The notes below the pieces were generated by a model. It was given only the letters and a program-made list of their open reading frames with translations. It searched no databases and was not told the origin of the DNA. Positions 61,856 to 64,000 of a DNA stretch of 64,000 bases are shown here, piece after piece. Made by a program: the position numbers and the translations under genes. Source of the DNA: DATCJA01 sp963814955 (GTDB taxonomy: Bacteria; Acidobacteriota; Vicinamibacteria; Vicinamibacterales; UBA2999); contig CAWFEX010000014.1 in the NCBI GenBank assembly GCA_963814955.1, positions 156,394 through 220,393 of the forward strand. The letters are read 5' to 3'. Numbering within the stretch: position 1 is the stretch's first letter; each line of letters opens with the position of its first letter.

Positions 61856-64000
61856 CACTTAGTAGGCACGAGGCGCTTTAGTTCCTCGACCCAGTTCTCG
61901 ACAACCATCAGATTCTGCGAGCTGGCGTCGTCGCTATCGTCCTTTATCATCAGAAACCGCTTGCCGGCGGGGTCGATGTCGTGACGCCGGCTCCCATCTT
62001 GTTGTTGAGAAAAATAAGGTCCCTCGAACAGCACTCTCGGATCTCCCACAGACAAGGCCGACTCGCCATCGATCGGGACGCCCATCATTGCGTCGCCGCG
62101 GAGATAAAACAGCTCACGCCCGTTTGGCGCCCATAGCGGCGCCGCTCCGCCATCGACTGAAATCTGCCTGCGGTCACCTAGATCCGGAAACCGTTCTACG
62201 TAAACTTCAAATCGCCCGGACTGATTGGACGCATAGGCGAGCCATCCGCCGTCCGGCGAAAGCGCGGGACTGATCTCGCTGGCTGTGGTCTGAAGCAGCG
62301 GTTTCCACTCGAGGGCGCGGTTGATCGACAGTATCCCTATGTTTCCCCCATTGGCTGTCCCATAATCGAAAACGAGCCTGTCCCCGTCGCGCGACCACTG
62401 TACGGACGGAAGAACCCCAGGGTTTCGCTCATGAGCAGCAGATCGGCCGGGCCGGTACCATCGGCGGCCGCCAGATAGAATCCGAACCGACCCGCCTGCC
62501 GGCGCGAAGCGAAGACGATCCGCCGACCGTCGCGTGTCCACACCGGGTCATTGTCCGTTTCCGGGTCGGTAGTGACCCTGCTCAGCGTCCGCCGTGCCAG
62601 CTCAGAAATCCATACGTCCTGGTCGCCTTCCGAGTCCGTGACCGACACCGCCACACGCGAGCCATCCGGCGAAACGCGGGCCCACCCGTACGTAACCGCA
62701 GGCAGGCGAAGCAACTCTTCCCGTCCTTCGCGATCGACCCACACGAGTGCGCCGCGGTCCAGAAGCCGTGCCCGCCACGTAAACGAGCGAGCCGTTGCTC
62801 GCCAGAGCGAAGTTCGCTGCGCCGCTGTTCCTCTTCGTGTTCACGTTCTCGAGGAGGGGAACCGGGTTCGTCGTGGTGAGGGCCAGTCGTTCCTGGTCGA
62901 AGCCGATCGCCCGCAGTGACCGTCGGCGCCGTAGACGATATGTCCCGTGGGCGAGGACTGCGGGTGGCTCCCGCCCGACACGAGGTAGGTGACCTTGCGG
63001 TCCTCCAGCGACACCACCGCAATACGTGAAGACTCGTCTGAACCTGACCACGCAGTGAAGAGCACCCCCTTTCCATTGGGTAAGATCTCCGGCCACCAAT
63101 GGTCCGTCTCGGTTCCTTCTTCCGGACTCACCTCCGTCAGCACTTCCGGCTTCCCGCCAAGCGCCGACACGCGCCTGAGCCCTTTGCTCGAAGAGGTGGC
63201 GAACACAATGCTGTCGTCGGCTCCCCAACTGATGCCCCGCGGGATATCGTCGGGTAGATCTGCAATCGGGACCGCCGGGCCGCCGAGAACCGGGACCTTC
63301 CTCATGGTGCGGGTGTCGGTGACGACGAACCCCACCCACTGCCCGTCAGGGGAGAAGAACGGACTCTGTGCGCGCTCCGTCCCCTTCAGCATCGTGACCT
63401 CAGGCTGATCCAGATGACGCACGTACAGCCGGCGTCCAGTGATCCCGCCGGTGCTCGACTGATACACGATGTGCTTCCCGTCGGGGGACATCGCTACATC
63501 TCGCATCGTAGTCGTCATCGCCAACGGGCCATCGGCCGGCGTATTCACTTCAAATCGAACGAGCGAACGTGCCGGCTGAGGGGATGGTCGCGCCAGGGTC
63601 CACACCGTAAGGCCGACCACGACGGCCGCAGAGCTGGCCGCAAAAGCCGCCGGCAGTGCACGACGCCATCGGGCTCGAGGTGCGTGCCCTGCGGTTGCAA
63701 GCGGATCGACGGACAGAGACTGCGTTGTCGGGTCGAGTTCAAGCAGCCCATCGCCAATGTCACGTAACCGCCGACGGGGATTCTTTTCCAGACAGCGCGC
63801 CAGCAACCTGCGAACAGCGGGGGGCACTCGTGTCGGCAGCGCATCCCAAGGCGGCTCCCGTTCGATCACCTTTGCGAGTGTTTCTGAAACGTCTTCACCT
63901 TGAAACGCTCGTCGGCCGGTCAACATCTCGAACAGAACGGCCCCGAACGCCCAGATGTCGGCGCGTTTGTCTACCTGCCTGCCACGCGCCTGCTCGGGAC
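61855..64000 (-). CDS. Serine/threonine protein kinase with beta-propeller, partial (start beyond right edge), frameshifted
   Basis: The coding sequence enters from the right edge at the activation segment (PEQARGRQVDKRADIWAFGA), continues through 'MLTGRRAFQGEDVSETLAKV' and the C-lobe, a membrane helix (LPAAFAASSAAVVVGLTVWT) and a propeller with blades such as 'AMSPDGKHIVYQSS', 'FFSPDGQWVGFVV', 'RVSPDGSRVAVSV' and 'LSPDGGWLAYASN', ending EELKRLVPTK. Breaks lie near 62925 (one base missing or two extra), 62775 and 62430. It is a paralogue of the 59160 kinase in the same order of domains. The catalytic loop lies outside the window, so activity cannot be judged. Confidence 0.83.

Noticed and set aside
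1..64000. tRNA, rRNA, riboswitch, prophage, transposase or origin sequences
   Set aside because: No cloverleaf, rRNA core, conserved riboswitch motif, integrase/transposase motif or DnaA-box cluster was recognised by eye; a covariance-model scan was not possible.

Overview
The window is about 64 kb of GC-rich DNA, almost certainly from a member of the Acidobacteriota, probably class Vicinamibacteria. This rests on Oar-like TonB-dependent receptors with an N-terminal carboxypeptidase-like domain, Ser/Thr kinases fused to beta-propellers, secreted proteins with 'GRWEG(N/D)TLVV' motifs in many paralogues, a reaction-centre-type di-haem cytochrome, and a dense population of GTAG-footed hairpin repeats. 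The organism is inferred from protein families only. No rRNA, tRNA, CRISPR array, transposase or phage gene was seen.

Layout. 1-196: start of a membrane protein running off the left edge. 489-1241: a small secreted protein. 1337-16730 (minus): two consecutive cassettes of TonB receptor, secreted WEG-family proteins and DUF6152, ended by two DUF6644-like membrane proteins. 16893-23803: a metallo-beta-lactamase-fold enzyme, a PAL-like NHL propeller, a small secreted protein, an SMP-30-type lactonase, a cytochrome c fused to a PHM-like copper monooxygenase, and an amidohydrolase. 23942-33303 (minus): a third receptor/WEG/DUF6152 cassette with a second PAL-like propeller, a second MBL enzyme and a secreted FAH-family protein. 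33478-43470 (plus): a fourth cassette ending in a YtcJ-like amidohydrolase. 43601-48195: a GT-C-like membrane protein, a di-haem cytochrome and a GH15 enzyme. 48391-52333 (minus): a compact surface-glycan operon (epimerase, methyltransferase, GT2, GT-C). 52450-57100: a very long receiver/coiled-coil/PAS protein with a degenerate histidine-kinase core. 57282-59005: very small genes. 59160-64000 (minus): two coupled Ser/Thr kinases with propeller domains, the second running off the right edge.

The strongest candidate for an undescribed system is the cassette repeated four times. Each has one TonB receptor, two to four secreted WEG proteins (always a class IV member next to a class I, II or III member) and one DUF6152 protein, with 12 WEG paralogues in all. 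The logic resembles a Sus-type system: an outer-membrane importer with dedicated secreted partners, plus hydrolases and oxidases. The substrate is unknown. All four DUF6152 proteins are predicted to mature with an N-terminal His-His, and a PHM-like dicopper monooxygenase and two PAL-like propellers lie between the cassettes, so oxidative copper chemistry is a reasonable hypothesis.

Caution: about 30 frameshifts interrupt otherwise convincing genes. Of 28 traced base by base, 24 are repaired by removing a single base, the signature of an incompletely polished insertion-prone long-read assembly. Genes are therefore annotated as whole units across these breaks. Intergenic DNA is unusually rich in REP-like palindromes and in palindromes built from short tandem repeats.
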